A stretch of DNA of 64,000 nt from Capnocytophaga gingivalis ATCC 33624 (GCF_000174755.1 NZ_ACLQ01000023.1:62001-126000), one strand, 5' to 3'. Shown: positions 27,341 to 36,339, counted from the first letter of the stretch. Translations and numbers: made by a program. Notes: a model not told the origin generated them from the sequence alone.

Positions 27341-27940
27341 ATGAAAGCACGAATTTTAATGGTAGTAGCCTCCCTTTTGCTACTCTTACTCTTTATTTTC
27401 CCTATCTGGAGTATCAAGTTGGATGCTCCTCAATATCCAGAAGGTATCAAAATGTATATCTGGATTAACGACATTAATGGAAAGAGCAGCTTCTCTGCCC
27501 AAGAGGATGAACTTTCCATCCATACCATTGAGAATATCAATCTCCTAAACCACTATATAGGAATGAAGCATATTCATGCTGAGAATTTCTGGGAATTCAA
27601 AGCCTTCCCATGGGTCATCGGCAGCTTCCTTGTTTTGGGCTTGCTCATCGCCTTTGCAGGCAAGAGAATCCTTTACTTTGCATGGGCTGCTCTTATGGGA
27701 GTAGCAGGTGTATTGGGAATGTATGACTTCTATAAGTGGGAGTATGACTATGGGCACAACCTAAGCGACACCGCTCAGATCAAAATCCCTGGTATGGCCT
27801 ACCAACCTCCTTTCTTTGGAGGTAAGGAACTGCTGAACTTCTATGCGGAATCCTACCCAAGCTGGGGTACTTATGCCATGGTCTTGGCAGCAGTACTCGC
27901 CTTAGTAGCCTTCTTCATCAGTAAGAAAAAAGTAGCTTAA
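27341..27940 (+). CDS. Membrane protein of the nos cluster, function unknown
   Basis: A 199-aa protein with an N-terminal hydrophobic segment (residues about 4-22), a periplasmic stretch with PQYPEGIKMYIW, two central helices (WVIGSFLVLGLLIAFAG, FAWAALMGVAGVLGMYDF) and a C-terminal helix ending in FFISKKKVA. I start at ATG 27341, one codon after a TTG. Genes of this kind sit between nosZ and nosL in other Bacteroidota nos clusters (from memory), suggesting an assembly or electron-transfer accessory role. I do not recognise a named domain. Confidence 0.75.
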   Translation: MKARILMVVASLLLLLLFIFPIWSIKLDAPQYPEGIKMYIWINDINGKSSFSAQEDELSIHTIENINLLNHYIGMKHIHAENFWEFKAFPWVIGSFLVLGLLIAFAGKRILYFAWAALMGVAGVLGMYDFYKWEYDYGHNLSDTAQIKIPGMAYQPPFFGGKELLNFYAESYPSWGTYAMVLAAVLALVAFFISKKKVA

Positions 27941-27953
27941 TTAATCTTAAGAG

Positions 27954-28003
27954 AAAAAATCATCTTAGTAGTGACTTAATTCATTGCTAAGATGATTTTT
28001 TTT
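27954..28003 (+). terminator. Terminator overlapping the nosL promoter
   Basis: AAAAAATCATCTTAG pairs with CTAAGATGATTTTTT, followed by further Ts. The 3' arm lies between the -33 and -7 boxes of the nosL promoter. Confidence 0.8.
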
Positions 28004-28013
28004 CTTATATTTG
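27983..28013 (+). promoter_or_regulatory. Promoter of nosLDFY
   Basis: ATTG at 27983-27986, 19-nt spacer, TATATTTG at 28006-28013, 18 nt before the nosL ATG at 28032. Very close to consensus. Confidence 0.65.
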
Positions 28014-28031
28014 CAGTCTAAATATCGCAAC

Positions 28032-28499
28032 ATGAAAAAAGTATTATCTCTATTGAGCCTTGGGCTCCTTATGGCTTCGTGTGCCCCTAAGGCAGAGCCT
28101 ATTGACTATGGGAAGGAAGAATGTGCCTTCTGCAAGATGACTATTGTAAGTCCTCAGTTCGCCTCAGAAGTGGTTACTCAGAAGTCCAAAGCCTTCAAGT
28201 ATGATGCCGTGGAGTGCATGCTCCAAGCCCCTCAAGAAGACCAAGTAGCGCTGCACTTGGTGTGTGACTACCTCAAGGAAGGCAACCTAATCGATGCTAC
28301 CAAGGCTACTTACCTTATTTCCAAAGAAATAGAGAGCCCTATGGGAGCTCACTTGGCTGCTTTTGCCTCCCGTGAGGATGCCCAAAAGATACAAAGGGAA
28401 AAAGGAGGAGAACTCTACGACTGGCAAGGTATCCAAGCTAAGTTCCAAGGACATCAGCACCCTGCCTCTTCTGACCATGACAACATGCATGATCACTAA
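28032..28499 (+). CDS. nosL: Copper chaperone NosL, lipoprotein
   Basis: A 155-aa lipoprotein (lipobox MASC, Cys17) of the NosL family, which delivers Cu(I) to apo-NosZ. Seen: the metal-binding CAFCKMTI at residues 31-38, KAFKYDAVECM, and a His-rich tail (HQHPASSDHDNMHDH) that could hold copper. I start at ATG 28032 because the promoter -7 box ends at 28013 and an earlier in-frame start would lie inside it. nosD follows 15 bp later. Confidence 0.93.
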   Translation: MKKVLSLLSLGLLMASCAPKAEPIDYGKEECAFCKMTIVSPQFASEVVTQKSKAFKYDAVECMLQAPQEDQVALHLVCDYLKEGNLIDATKATYLISKEIESPMGAHLAAFASREDAQKIQREKGGELYDWQGIQAKFQGHQHPASSDHDNMHDH

Positions 28500-28514
28500 T
28501 TAGCCCCCTTTTTT

Positions 28515-29765
28515 ATGCTTAAAAAACTACTTATACCCTTTCTATTTTTAGGATGTTTGGGTACTTTTGCCCAGACACAGACTATAACTGTATGCCCTCA
28601 GTGCCCCATACGCACTATTGCCCAAGGGCTTGCCCAAGCCAAGGAAAATGACACAGTCATTGTGCAAAAGGGTGTCTATGGAGAAAGTAACCTATTGATA
28701 GACAAACCCCTAACCCTCATTGGCAAAGACAGACCTGTAATCAATGGTCAGTTCAAGGGCAGTATCCTCAAGATCCGTGCCGATAGGGTGACGGTCAAGG
28801 GATTTCGCTTTGCCAATGTTGCCTTCAAAGCCACTGAAGAGCAAGCCGCAATCCTTTTGGACAAGTCCAAAGAATTTCTCATAGAAGACAATGTCATGGA
28901 GCAGGTATGTTTCGGGGTGCTCCTGAGAAAGGGACGCGATGGGATTGTACGAGGCAATGACATTTCATCCAATGCCAAAGAACAGTATAACTCCGGCAAT
29001 GCCATCCACCTATGGAGCTGCAAGGATGTAAAAATCCTCAAGAACAAAGCCAAAAACTGCCGTGACGGAATCTATATACAATTCTCCTCCAAGTGCTATA
29101 TAGAGGGAAACTATGCTGAGGGAAACCTACGCTATGGACTACACTTTATGTTCTCGGATGACAACGAGTACCACAAAAACAAGTTTGCCCGAAATGGTGC
29201 AGGTGCCGCAGTGATGTTCTCCAAGCGAGTAAAAATGACTGGGAATACTTTCCAAGACAACTGGGGACCGGCCTCCTATGGGCTGTTGCTTAAGGAGCTG
29301 TACGATTCCGAACTCACAGGCAATACCTTCTACCGCAACACCATCGGTATCAATGGGGAGAACTGTACCCGTATGAAGTACAACGAAAATATCTTCAGTG
29401 AGAATGGTTGGGGGATCCGTATCCGAGGAGGGTGCTATCAGAACGATTTCTGGGATAATAATTTCCTGAACAACACCTTCGATGTGGCTTATGATAACAA
29501 TGTGAATGACAACAAGTTCTATGATAATTATTGGAGTGACTACACTGGTTATGACCTGAACAAAGACGGTATCGGCGATGTCCCCTACCGCCCAGTGAAG
29601 CTCTTCTCCTATATCAGCAACCGTACCCCAGAGAGTATTGTACTCTTAAGGAGTCTTTTTATCGACATCATGAACTTTTCAGAGAAAGTAGCACCTGCCT
29701 TTACTCCTGAGAACCTGGTCGATGAGACCCCTCGTATGAATCCTTTTTCTAAAAAGAAAAACTAA
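28515..29765 (+). CDS. nosD: Nitrous-oxide reductase maturation protein NosD
   Basis: A 416-aa periplasmic protein with a signal peptide (cleavage near GTFAQ, residue 20) and a right-handed parallel beta-helix of the CASH type: repeated G-N-x-F/I-x-x-N steps such as EDNVMEQVCFGVLLRKG, GNDISSN and GNTFYRNTIGINGENC. NosD works with the NosFY transporter to mature the CuZ sulfide-copper cluster. Length and gene order (L-D-F-Y) are standard. Confidence 0.95.
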   Translation: MLKKLLIPFLFLGCLGTFAQTQTITVCPQCPIRTIAQGLAQAKENDTVIVQKGVYGESNLLIDKPLTLIGKDRPVINGQFKGSILKIRADRVTVKGFRFANVAFKATEEQAAILLDKSKEFLIEDNVMEQVCFGVLLRKGRDGIVRGNDISSNAKEQYNSGNAIHLWSCKDVKILKNKAKNCRDGIYIQFSSKCYIEGNYAEGNLRYGLHFMFSDDNEYHKNKFARNGAGAAVMFSKRVKMTGNTFQDNWGPASYGLLLKELYDSELTGNTFYRNTIGINGENCTRMKYNENIFSENGWGIRIRGGCYQNDFWDNNFLNNTFDVAYDNNVNDNKFYDNYWSDYTGYDLNKDGIGDVPYRPVKLFSYISNRTPESIVLLRSLFIDIMNFSEKVAPAFTPENLVDETPRMNPFSKKKN

Positions 29766-29792
29766 TAATCAACTAATTACCCTAATACATCT

Positions 29793-30503
29793 ATGATAGA
29801 ATTCAAAGATATACATAAGAAATACGGCAAGTTGGAAGTGCTCAAGGGCGTGAACTTTACCATCAAGGATGGGGGGATTATCGCCATCTTAGGCCCTAAT
29901 GGCTCTGGGAAGACAACCTCCATGAAGAGTTTCTTAGGCATGGTGGTGCCTACCAAAGGGGATATCCTTTTCAATGGGAAGTCCATCAAAGGACAATGGG
30001 CTTATAGGGAGCAGATCTCTTACCTCCCTCAGATAGCCAACTTCCCCAGTAACCTCAAGGTGAAAGAGCTTATCTCCATGATCAAGAACATCAAGAAGGT
30101 GCCTTGCAATGACCAAGAACTCATCGAGCTCTTTGGCCTACAGAAGCATCTGAATAAGTCCTTGGGGAACCTCTCTGGAGGAACCAAGCAGAAGGTGAAC
30201 TTAGTCTTGACCTTCATGGTCGATGTGCCTGTACTGGTCTTGGACGAGCCTACCTCAGGACTTGACCCTATCGCCGTTTTAGCACTAAAAAAGCTCATCC
30301 TTCGCGAGAAAGAGAAGGGAAAAACTATCCTAATCACCTCCCACATCCTTAGCTTCTTAGAGGAACTCTCCGATGAGATTCTCTTTATCTTAGAAGGGAA
30401 TATCTACTTTAGAGGAACCCCTCAGGAACTCTTAGCTACCACCCAAAAGGACAATTTCCAAGAAGCCATTGCCGAACTCCTAAAAAACGAAAAATATGCT
30501 TAA
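29793..30503 (+). CDS. nosF: ABC transporter ATPase NosF
   Basis: A 236-aa ABC ATPase: Walker A GPNGSGKTT (residues 34-42), Q-loop SYLPQ, signature LSGGTKQK (about 126-133), Walker B VLVLDEP and switch His in ITSH. It powers NosDFY-dependent assembly of NosZ. Its last 8 bp overlap the start of nosY. The leader just before the ATG contains ACCCTAATACATCT, one of the CCCTAAT-type leaders seen in this window. Confidence 0.95.
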   Translation: MIEFKDIHKKYGKLEVLKGVNFTIKDGGIIAILGPNGSGKTTSMKSFLGMVVPTKGDILFNGKSIKGQWAYREQISYLPQIANFPSNLKVKELISMIKNIKKVPCNDQELIELFGLQKHLNKSLGNLSGGTKQKVNLVLTFMVDVPVLVLDEPTSGLDPIAVLALKKLILREKEKGKTILITSHILSFLEELSDEILFILEGNIYFRGTPQELLATTQKDNFQEAIAELLKNEKYA

Positions 30504-31278
30504 GATTATCCGATATACTTTTTTTGACCTTATCCGCAGCAGTTGGACATATTTCTACTTTGGGTTCTACCTGGTCCTAAGTAGTATACTCCTATTCCTG
30601 AACCATGATATATCCAAATCGGTCATTACCCTGATGAATGTAATTATTGTTCTTATTCCGTTGATTTCCACCATCTTCGGGGTAATGTATTATTACAATG
30701 CTCGTGAGTTCATTGAGCTACTCTTAGCCCAACCGATACCGAGGAAGCATATTTTCTTAGGGCAGTACTTGGGGATTTCACTATCACTTTCCTTAAGCCT
30801 TGTTATCGGGCTGGGGGTACCTTTTCTGCTATACGGATTATTCCTATCTTCGGAAATATTCAACTTTCTGATGCTGATTGTCACAGGGGTTTTTCTTAGC
30901 TTTATTTTTGTAGGAATTTCCTACCTTATTGGGCTCTATCATGAGAACAAGATCAAGGGCTTTAGTTTGGCTATTTTTATATGGCTTTTCATGGCGGTAA
31001 TCTTCGATGGTATCTTCCTAATATGCTTTATGGTATTCCGCCAATATCCTTTGGACTCATTCTCCCTTGCGATGATTTTAGCCAATCCAATAGACCTATC
31101 ACGTATCCTTATCCTACTGAAATTGGATATTTCGGCGCTGATGGGTTATACCAGTGCTTTCTTTAAGTCATTCTTTGGTTCGACCACCGGTATTGCTGCT
31201 TCCTTAGGCTCCCTAAGCTTATGGGTGATAGCCATTATCTTCTTGATCCTAAGAAAGATTAAGAGAAAAGACTTTTAA
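30496..31278 (+). CDS. nosY: ABC transporter permease NosY
   Basis: A 260-aa permease with six predicted helices (for example YFYFGFYLVLSSILLFL, IVLIPLISTIFGVMYYY, LSLVIGLGVPFLLYGLF). It overlaps nosF and ends the nos cluster. Between helices 2 and 3 is the ABC-2 coupling segment EFIELLLAQPIPRKHIFLGQ. The gene is followed by ATGATCAATGATTAATG heptamers in its own sense. Confidence 0.94.
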   Translation: MLKIIRYTFFDLIRSSWTYFYFGFYLVLSSILLFLNHDISKSVITLMNVIIVLIPLISTIFGVMYYYNAREFIELLLAQPIPRKHIFLGQYLGISLSLSLSLVIGLGVPFLLYGLFLSSEIFNFLMLIVTGVFLSFIFVGISYLIGLYHENKIKGFSLAIFIWLFMAVIFDGIFLICFMVFRQYPLDSFSLAMILANPIDLSRILILLKLDISALMGYTSAFFKSFFGSTTGIAASLGSLSLWVIAIIFLILRKIKRKDF

Positions 31279-31368
31279 TAATGATCAATGATTAATGTTT
31301 AATGATTAACCCTGTAATTTCTATAATTCTATAACCCTGTAATTTCTACAACCCTAATATTCTAAATT
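31279..31368 (+). repeat. Heptamer repeat after nosY and CCCTAAT-type leader before gpmA
   Basis: The first about 28 bp are ATGATTA/ATGTTTA heptamers. The rest repeats (A)ACCCTGTAATTTCTA and ends AACCCTAATATTCTAAATT directly at the gpmA ATG. Confidence 0.65.
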
Positions 31369-32115
31369 ATGTATAAAGTAGTTCTTTTACGTCATGGACA
31401 GAGTGAATGGAACAAGCTCAATCTATTCACTGGATGGCAAGATGTAGACCTCACTGAGCAAGGAGTACAAGAAGCCCGTGAGGCTGGTCGTGTACTCAAG
31501 GAAGAGGGATTCCGCTTTGATGTGGCTTATACCTCTGTCCTCAAGCGAGCTATCAAGACACTGAACAATGCCCTAGAGGTGATGGGCGAGCTATGGGTAC
31601 CTACCTACAAGAGCTGGCGCCTGAACGAGAAAAGCTATGGTGCACTACAAGGACTTAACAAGGCTGAGACAGCTGCCAAATATGGCGAGGATCAGGTGCT
31701 CCTCTGGAGACGCTCCTACGATGTACAACCTCCTTTGTTGGAGAAAAGCGACGAGCGTCACCCCTCTCATGACCGCCGCTATGACACACTCACCGATGCT
31801 GAGAAGACAGGTGGAGAGAGCCTCAAGGACTGTTACGATCGCATGCTCCCCCTTTGGTTCAGCGATATCGCTCCTGCAATCAAGCAAGGAAAAAGTGTAA
31901 TCATTGCCGCCCATGGTAATAGCTTGCGCTCCTTAGTACAATACTTGGACAGCCTCTCTGAGGAAGAAATCCTAAAACTCAATATCCCTACTGGGGTGCC
32001 ATTGGTATACGAACTCGATGCCGACCTAAAGCCTATCAAGCACTACTACTTAGGCGACCAAGAGGCCATCGCTGCCGCTATCAATAGCGTAGCTAATCAA
32101 GGGAAGAAACAGTGA
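31369..32115 (+). CDS. gpmA: 2,3-bisphosphoglycerate-dependent phosphoglycerate mutase
   Basis: A 248-aa glycolytic enzyme that interconverts 3- and 2-phosphoglycerate. Seen: the catalytic [10 protein letters not shown] at residues 6-15 (phospho-His9), [13 protein letters not shown], the ERHPSHD insert of the dPGM subfamily, and the second histidine in [10 protein letters not shown] near residue 184. The last residues (GKKQ) run into a GTGAAAAGTGAAGAG heptamer array that also supplies the stop codon. Confidence 0.97.
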   Translation: MYKVVLLRHGQSEWNKLNLFTGWQDVDLTEQGVQEAREAGRVLKEEGFRFDVAYTSVLKRAIKTLNNALEVMGELWVPTYKSWRLNEKSYGALQGLNKAETAAKYGEDQVLLWRRSYDVQPPLLEKSDERHPSHDRRYDTLTDAEKTGGESLKDCYDRMLPLWFSDIAPAIKQGKSVIIAAHGNSLRSLVQYLDSLSEEEILKLNIPTGVPLVYELDADLKPIKHYYLGDQEAIAAAINSVANQGKKQ

Positions 32116-32143
32116 AAAGTGAAGAGTGAAGAGTGAGCAGGCT
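32111..32143 (+). repeat. GTGAAGA heptamers at the gpmA stop codon
   Basis: CAGTGAAAAGTGAAGAG and further units with a 7-bp period, overlapping the gpmA stop. Confidence 0.7.
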
Positions 32144-32182
32144 GTTCCTCATACTTGTTCACGCTACTTTACCTATTACCTA

Positions 32183-32220
32183 AAAAAGCCGCATAAGGAG
32201 ATTTCCTTATGCGGCTTTTA
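32183..32220. terminator. Bidirectional terminator between gpmA and serS
   Basis: AAAAAGCCGCATAAGGA, 4-nt loop, TCCTTATGCGGCTTTTA. A/T runs on both sides fit both converging genes. Confidence 0.9.
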
Positions 32221-32227
32221 GTAATAT

Positions 32228-32266
32228 TATTCATTAATCATTGACCATTAATCATTAATTAATGAT
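32228..32266 (-). repeat. ATGATTA heptamers at the serS 3' end
   Basis: On the minus strand, ATTAATTAATGATTAATGGTCAATGATTAATG starts at the serS stop codon and runs in the sense of serS. Confidence 0.65.
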
Positions 32267-33526
32267 ATCGAATCCTGTATACTTGCGCAATACCTCAGGG
32301 ATGAGGATACCCTCTGGGGTTTGGTAGTTTTCCAAGATACCTGCCAAGACACGAGGCAATGCCAAGGAGCTACCATTGAGGGTATGGACAAGCTGTGTTT
32401 TGCCTTCGCTATTGCGGAAGCGGAGCTTGAGTCGGTTGGCTTGGAAGGTCTCAAAATTGGAAACAGAGCTTATTTCGAGCCATTTCTCCTGAGCGGTAGA
32501 GTATACCTCGAAGTCATAAGTAATAGCTGAGGTAAAGCCCAAATCACCCCCACAGAGGCGTAGGATACGATAAGGGAGTTTCAGTTCGTTGAGAATACCC
32601 TTGACATGCTCTACCATCTGGGTGAGTGCTTGGTAGGAACGGTCGGGATGTTCTATACGGACAATCTCTACTTTGTCAAACTGGTGCAAGCGGTTTAGCC
32701 CTCTTACATGAGCCCCATAGCTACCTGCTTCGCGACGGAAACAAGGCGTATAAGCGGTACAACAGATAGGGAAATCTGCTTCGGAGAGAATCACATCGCG
32801 GAAGATATTCGTTACAGGCACCTCGGCAGTAGGAATCAGGTAGAGGTTATCGAGCTGTACATGGTACATCTGTCCTTCCTTGTCAGGGAGCTGTCCGGTA
32901 CCATAGCCAGAATCCTCATTGACCATATGAGGTACTTGAAACTCTTGGTAACCCGCGGCGGTATTCTTGTCCAAGAAGTAAGAAATCAAGGCTCTTTGCA
33001 GTTTTGCTCCCTTACCCTTGTATACAGGGAATCCCGCTCCAGTGAGCTTCACCCCGAGTTCGAAGTCGATAATATCATATTTTTTGGCTAATTCCCAGTG
33101 AGGGAGTGCCCCTTCGTAGAGGGCGGGAATCTCTCCTGCTTGGAACACATTGAGGTTGTCCTCTGCTGATTTTCCTTCAGGAACAATCTCGTTGGGGATA
33201 TTGGGGATACGGTAAAGCACCTGAGTAAGGGAGGTAGCCGTCTCATCAAGTTCTGCATTGAGACGCTTGGTAAGCTCCTTATACTGAGCAGTTTGTTCTT
33301 TGGCAGCTTCGGCTTCTTCCTTTTTCCCTTCCTTCATCAGCGCGCCTATTTCCTTGGAGAGCTTATTGCTCTTGGAGAGCGCCTCGTCAAGCTCTGTCTG
33401 GAGCGCACGGCGTTTTTCATCCAAAGCAATAGCTTGCTCTACAAGCTCTAATTCACCAAAATTTCTTTTCTTAAGTCCTGTGAGAACCTTCTCTTTATTC
33501 TCTCTTATGTAACTGATTTGCAACAT
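32255..33526 (-). CDS. serS: Serine--tRNA ligase
   Basis: A 423-aa class II synthetase that charges tRNA-Ser. Seen: an N-terminal coiled-coil arm (about residues 30-100, KEEAEAAKEQTAQYKELTKRLN), motif 2 in TPCFRREAGSYGAHVRGLNRLHQFDKVE and the C-terminal motif 3 region (NGSSLALPRVLAGILENYQ). Length is standard. A TATCTTTG box on the minus strand at 33644-33651 could be the promoter, leaving a leader of about 110 nt. Confidence 0.97.
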   Translation of the reverse strand: MLQISYIRENKEKVLTGLKKRNFGELELVEQAIALDEKRRALQTELDEALSKSNKLSKEIGALMKEGKKEEAEAAKEQTAQYKELTKRLNAELDETATSLTQVLYRIPNIPNEIVPEGKSAEDNLNVFQAGEIPALYEGALPHWELAKKYDIIDFELGVKLTGAGFPVYKGKGAKLQRALISYFLDKNTAAGYQEFQVPHMVNEDSGYGTGQLPDKEGQMYHVQLDNLYLIPTAEVPVTNIFRDVILSEADFPICCTAYTPCFRREAGSYGAHVRGLNRLHQFDKVEIVRIEHPDRSYQALTQMVEHVKGILNELKLPYRILRLCGGDLGFTSAITYDFEVYSTAQEKWLEISSVSNFETFQANRLKLRFRNSEGKTQLVHTLNGSSLALPRVLAGILENYQTPEGILIPEVLRKYTGFDIIN

Positions 33527-33643
33527 AGTATGTCATTGATTTTAAGTTAGTTATATCTTACAAAACACTTTAGACCCTTTGGGGATTTTTCTATTTTCCT
33601 CTCAGGAGGTCACCCCCCTCACAAGGTGTCAGTATATGAAGTA

Positions 33644-33651
33644 CAAAGATA
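33644..33651 (-). promoter_or_regulatory. Putative -7 box of serS
   Basis: Minus-strand TATCTTTG; fits TAnnTTTG, about 118 nt upstream of the start. Confidence 0.4.
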
Positions 33652-33750
33652 CTACTATTTTTTTATTTTTCCGAATATTATTTTAAAAATATTAGAGAAG
33701 TGGGGGATTAGAGAGGAAAAAGTGAAAAATGTAGCTAGTGGAGACAAAAA

Positions 33751-33780
33751 TTGCGTCTCTACGTTATGGTAGAGACGCAA
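33751..33780. repeat. Hairpin repeat TTGCGTCTCTAC / GTAGAGACGCAA
   Basis: A 12-bp perfect stem with a 6-nt loop, followed by TAAATTGCGTCTG. A partial relative (TAGAGACGCCATTGATTGCGTC) lies at about 8381-8400. Without a T-run it is more likely a dispersed repeat than a terminator. Confidence 0.65.
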
Positions 33781-33819
33781 TAAATTGCGTCTGTATTTAT
33801 TGCATCTGTGTTTATCGGA

Positions 33820-34458
33820 TTACTTAAGTACTCTACTGGTTTTGGCATAAGCTTTCTGCCAATAGTTCTCAGAGAGGCTGGAGACGGTAATGCCTTGGGA
33901 AGTGGAAGCGTGTATGAACTTGACCTCGTCGCCAGTACCTACGACAATACCTACATGGCTGATGCGGTTGCGCTTGCGAGTAGTCTTAAAAAAAAGCAAA
34001 TCGCCGACCTGAGCTTGGCTTAGGGGAATATCCACACCTTGGGTAGACATCTCAGTAGAAGAGCGGCTCAGGGGAACATTGATGGAGCTAAAGGCGGTGC
34101 TTACAAAGCCCGAACAATCCATTCCCTCGCGGGTAGTGCCTGACCACTTATAGGGGGTTCCTATATACGAATAAGCGGCATCGATAAGGGCTACTACCCT
34201 CTCTTCAGCACCCATAGCCTCTAAGTCGGGCTTTACCAAGAGTTCTCCTCGGCGGCTGATCGGCATGGACTCGTCTATCACTGCATTCTCATAGCGGGAG
34301 ATATTTCCGAAGTCTGTCGCTGCTATGAGCATATCATTCTTTCCCTCTAGGTAGGTAGGATTGTCCACCAAAGGTTTCGAAGGACGGTTCTGCGCTTGCA
34401 CTTCTTGGTGATACGCTGTGCCTGCAAAAAAAAGTAGAATAGGTAGTATTTTTTTCAT
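33820..34458 (-). CDS. NlpC/P60 family cell-wall peptidase
   Basis: A 212-aa exported C40 peptidase. Signal peptide at residues 1-23 (ending QAQ). The NlpC/P60 catalytic triad is seen as Cys115 (GMDCSGFVS), His168 (RISHVGIVVG) and His183 (FIHAS). Such enzymes cut stem-peptide bonds between D-Glu and the diamino acid in peptidoglycan. Residues 24-85 form a short uncharacterised linker. A TAACTTTG box on the minus strand (34484-34491) lies 26 nt upstream. Confidence 0.92.
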   Translation of the reverse strand: MKKILPILLFFAGTAYHQEVQAQNRPSKPLVDNPTYLEGKNDMLIAATDFGNISRYENAVIDESMPISRRGELLVKPDLEAMGAEERVVALIDAAYSYIGTPYKWSGTTREGMDCSGFVSTAFSSINVPLSRSSTEMSTQGVDIPLSQAQVGDLLFFKTTRKRNRISHVGIVVGTGDEVKFIHASTSQGITVSSLSENYWQKAYAKTSRVLK

Positions 34459-34483
34459 AGATCCATATTTTGAAAAGCACCTG

Positions 34484-34491
34484 CAAAGTTA
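34484..34491 (-). promoter_or_regulatory. Putative -7 box of the NlpC/P60 gene
   Basis: Minus-strand TAACTTTG, 26 nt before the start; fits TAnnTTTG. Confidence 0.45.
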
Positions 34492-34617
34492 CGGAATTAA
34501 TTGATTACTTGTACCTTTCTTTTCTTATTTTTTTCTTATTGTTGAAAAAAAGATAAGTTTTCAATTTTCAAATTGTTAAAAACAATCCAGTTACGTATAT
34601 TATTCACAATTTTTCAT

Positions 34618-34625
34618 TATTTTTG
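34618..34625 (+). promoter_or_regulatory. Putative -7 box of hemDE
   Basis: TATTTTTG, 14 nt before the hemD ATG; fits TAnnTTTG. Confidence 0.45.
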
Positions 34626-34638
34626 CACCTAAAAACAG

Positions 34639-35307
34639 ATGATTCGCCTTCTAAGTACCAAGCTCCTTTTGCCCCAAGAAGTAGAGGCTTTTGCTGCCTT
34701 AGGCTTTCAGGTGGAGTCTCTTCCGCTTATCAGAGTACAGCTATCAGAGACTATAGAGGCTTTTCCTCAAGCAGATTTTGCTATCTTCACCAGTGGGAAT
34801 GCATTGGAGGCACTGCAGAAACATCCGGCAGCTAAAGCGCTTGCTCCGCATAGGGCTTTCTGTGTAGGAGCCAAGACCCGAGAGCGCCTCGAGAGTGCAG
34901 GCTGGGAGGTGATAGCTTCTTTTGGCTATGCTCAGCAGCTGGCCAACTACTTAGTGGAACAGTACGCCAGCTATTCCTTTGTCTTCTTCTGTGGGGAGAG
35001 CCGTATGGAGACCCTGCCTAAAGTACTTGCTAAGAGGGGAATCCCTTGCCATGAATGCCTTACTTACACTACAGAGCTGACACCTAAGAAGTTATCCAAG
35101 CACTACGATGGGCTGCTCTTTTTCAGTCCCTCGGCAGTGAGGAGCTTTCTTGCGGCAAATAGCTTTGCTGAGGAAAAAATTTTCTGTATAGGAAGTACGA
35201 CACAAAGTGCCCTCCCTGAAGGTGTTAGCAGCTATATCGCGCAGTCGCCTACCTTGGAGGGAATGATGGAGCGATGCCGAGAGATATTCAACAATAGACA
35301 AACGTAA
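34639..35307 (+). CDS. hemD: Uroporphyrinogen-III synthase
   Basis: A 222-aa cytoplasmic enzyme that cyclises hydroxymethylbilane to uroporphyrinogen III. Sequence identity in this family is low. Evidence is the two-lobed Rossmann-like pattern (MIRLLSTK, FAIFTSGNALEAL, FCVGAKTRERLESAGW, then LLFFSPSAVRSFLA and FCIGSTTQSALPEG) plus its position 3 bp upstream of hemE. Length is typical for the family. Confidence 0.9.
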   Translation: MIRLLSTKLLLPQEVEAFAALGFQVESLPLIRVQLSETIEAFPQADFAIFTSGNALEALQKHPAAKALAPHRAFCVGAKTRERLESAGWEVIASFGYAQQLANYLVEQYASYSFVFFCGESRMETLPKVLAKRGIPCHECLTYTTELTPKKLSKHYDGLLFFSPSAVRSFLAANSFAEEKIFCIGSTTQSALPEGVSSYIAQSPTLEGMMERCREIFNNRQT

Positions 35308-35310
35308 TTT

Positions 35311-36339
35311 ATGATAAAAAATGACCTTTTCCTAAGGATTCTCCAAGGAGAGAAAACCGAGCGTCCTGCCGTGTGGATGATGCGCCAAGCGGGGCGTTAC
35401 CTACCTGAATTCAGAGCCTTACGCACCAAATATGACTTCTTCACCCGCTGCCGTACCCCTGAGCTGGTTGCCGAGATTACCACTCAACCGGTAGATATCG
35501 TAGGGGTGGATGCGGCTATCCTCTTCAGTGATATTCTGGTGGTACCCCAAGCGATGGGGATACATATCGAGATGAAAGAACAAGTAGGTCCCTACCTACC
35601 GCACCCCATCCGTACCAAAGCGGATATAGAGCGCGTGCAGATACCCGAGGTATCCGAGGCATTAGGCTATGTGATGGAGGGAATCCGCCTTACCAAGGAG
35701 CGCTTGGCAGGGGAAGTACCCTTGATAGGCTTTGCAGGAGCACCATGGACTATTTTTTGCTATGCAGTAGAAGGAAAAGGGTCTAAGAACTTTGATACAG
35801 CTAAGTCATTCGCATTCTCCTACCCAGAGTGGACAGCTGAGTTCCTACAGAAAATCACTGATACGACCATCGCTTACCTAAGAGAAAAGGTAAAAGCTGG
35901 AGTGGATGCCCTACAACTCTTCGATAGCTGGGGAGGGGTGCTCTCTGCAGAAGACTATCAGAAGTACTCCTGGCCCTATACCCGCCAGATCGTGGAGGCG
36001 CTCTCTGAGGAAGTCCCCGTGATTGTCTTTGCCAAAGGCTGTTGGTATGCCCTAGAAGAGATGAGCCAGAGCAAGGCAGCAGCTCTTGGGGTAGACTGGA
36101 CCTGCTCGCCCGAGATGGCACGCAAGCTCACCGGTGGCAAGAAAGTCCTACAAGGCAACTTAGACCCTGCATGGCTCTTGGCACCTATCACCCAAATTAA
36201 GGAGAAAACCCAACAGATGATTCGCGCCTTTGGCAAAGAACACTATATAGCCAACTTAGGACATGGTATCCTCCCAGAAGTACCCGTGGAGCATGCCCGT
36301 GCTTTTGTAGAGGCTGTCAAGAGTTTTAAGGAGTCATAA
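35311..36339 (+). CDS. hemE: Uroporphyrinogen decarboxylase
   Basis: A 342-aa enzyme that decarboxylates uroporphyrinogen III to coproporphyrinogen III. Seen: the diagnostic [17 protein letters not shown] near the N-terminus (Arg and the RQAGR loop bind the substrate), then [19 protein letters not shown] and [14 protein letters not shown] near the C-terminus. It forms an operon with hemD and its 3' end overlaps the convergent sirtuin gene by 14 bp. Confidence 0.96.
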   Translation: MIKNDLFLRILQGEKTERPAVWMMRQAGRYLPEFRALRTKYDFFTRCRTPELVAEITTQPVDIVGVDAAILFSDILVVPQAMGIHIEMKEQVGPYLPHPIRTKADIERVQIPEVSEALGYVMEGIRLTKERLAGEVPLIGFAGAPWTIFCYAVEGKGSKNFDTAKSFAFSYPEWTAEFLQKITDTTIAYLREKVKAGVDALQLFDSWGGVLSAEDYQKYSWPYTRQIVEALSEEVPVIVFAKGCWYALEEMSQSKAAALGVDWTCSPEMARKLTGGKKVLQGNLDPAWLLAPITQIKEKTQQMIRAFGKEHYIANLGHGILPEVPVEHARAFVEAVKSFKES

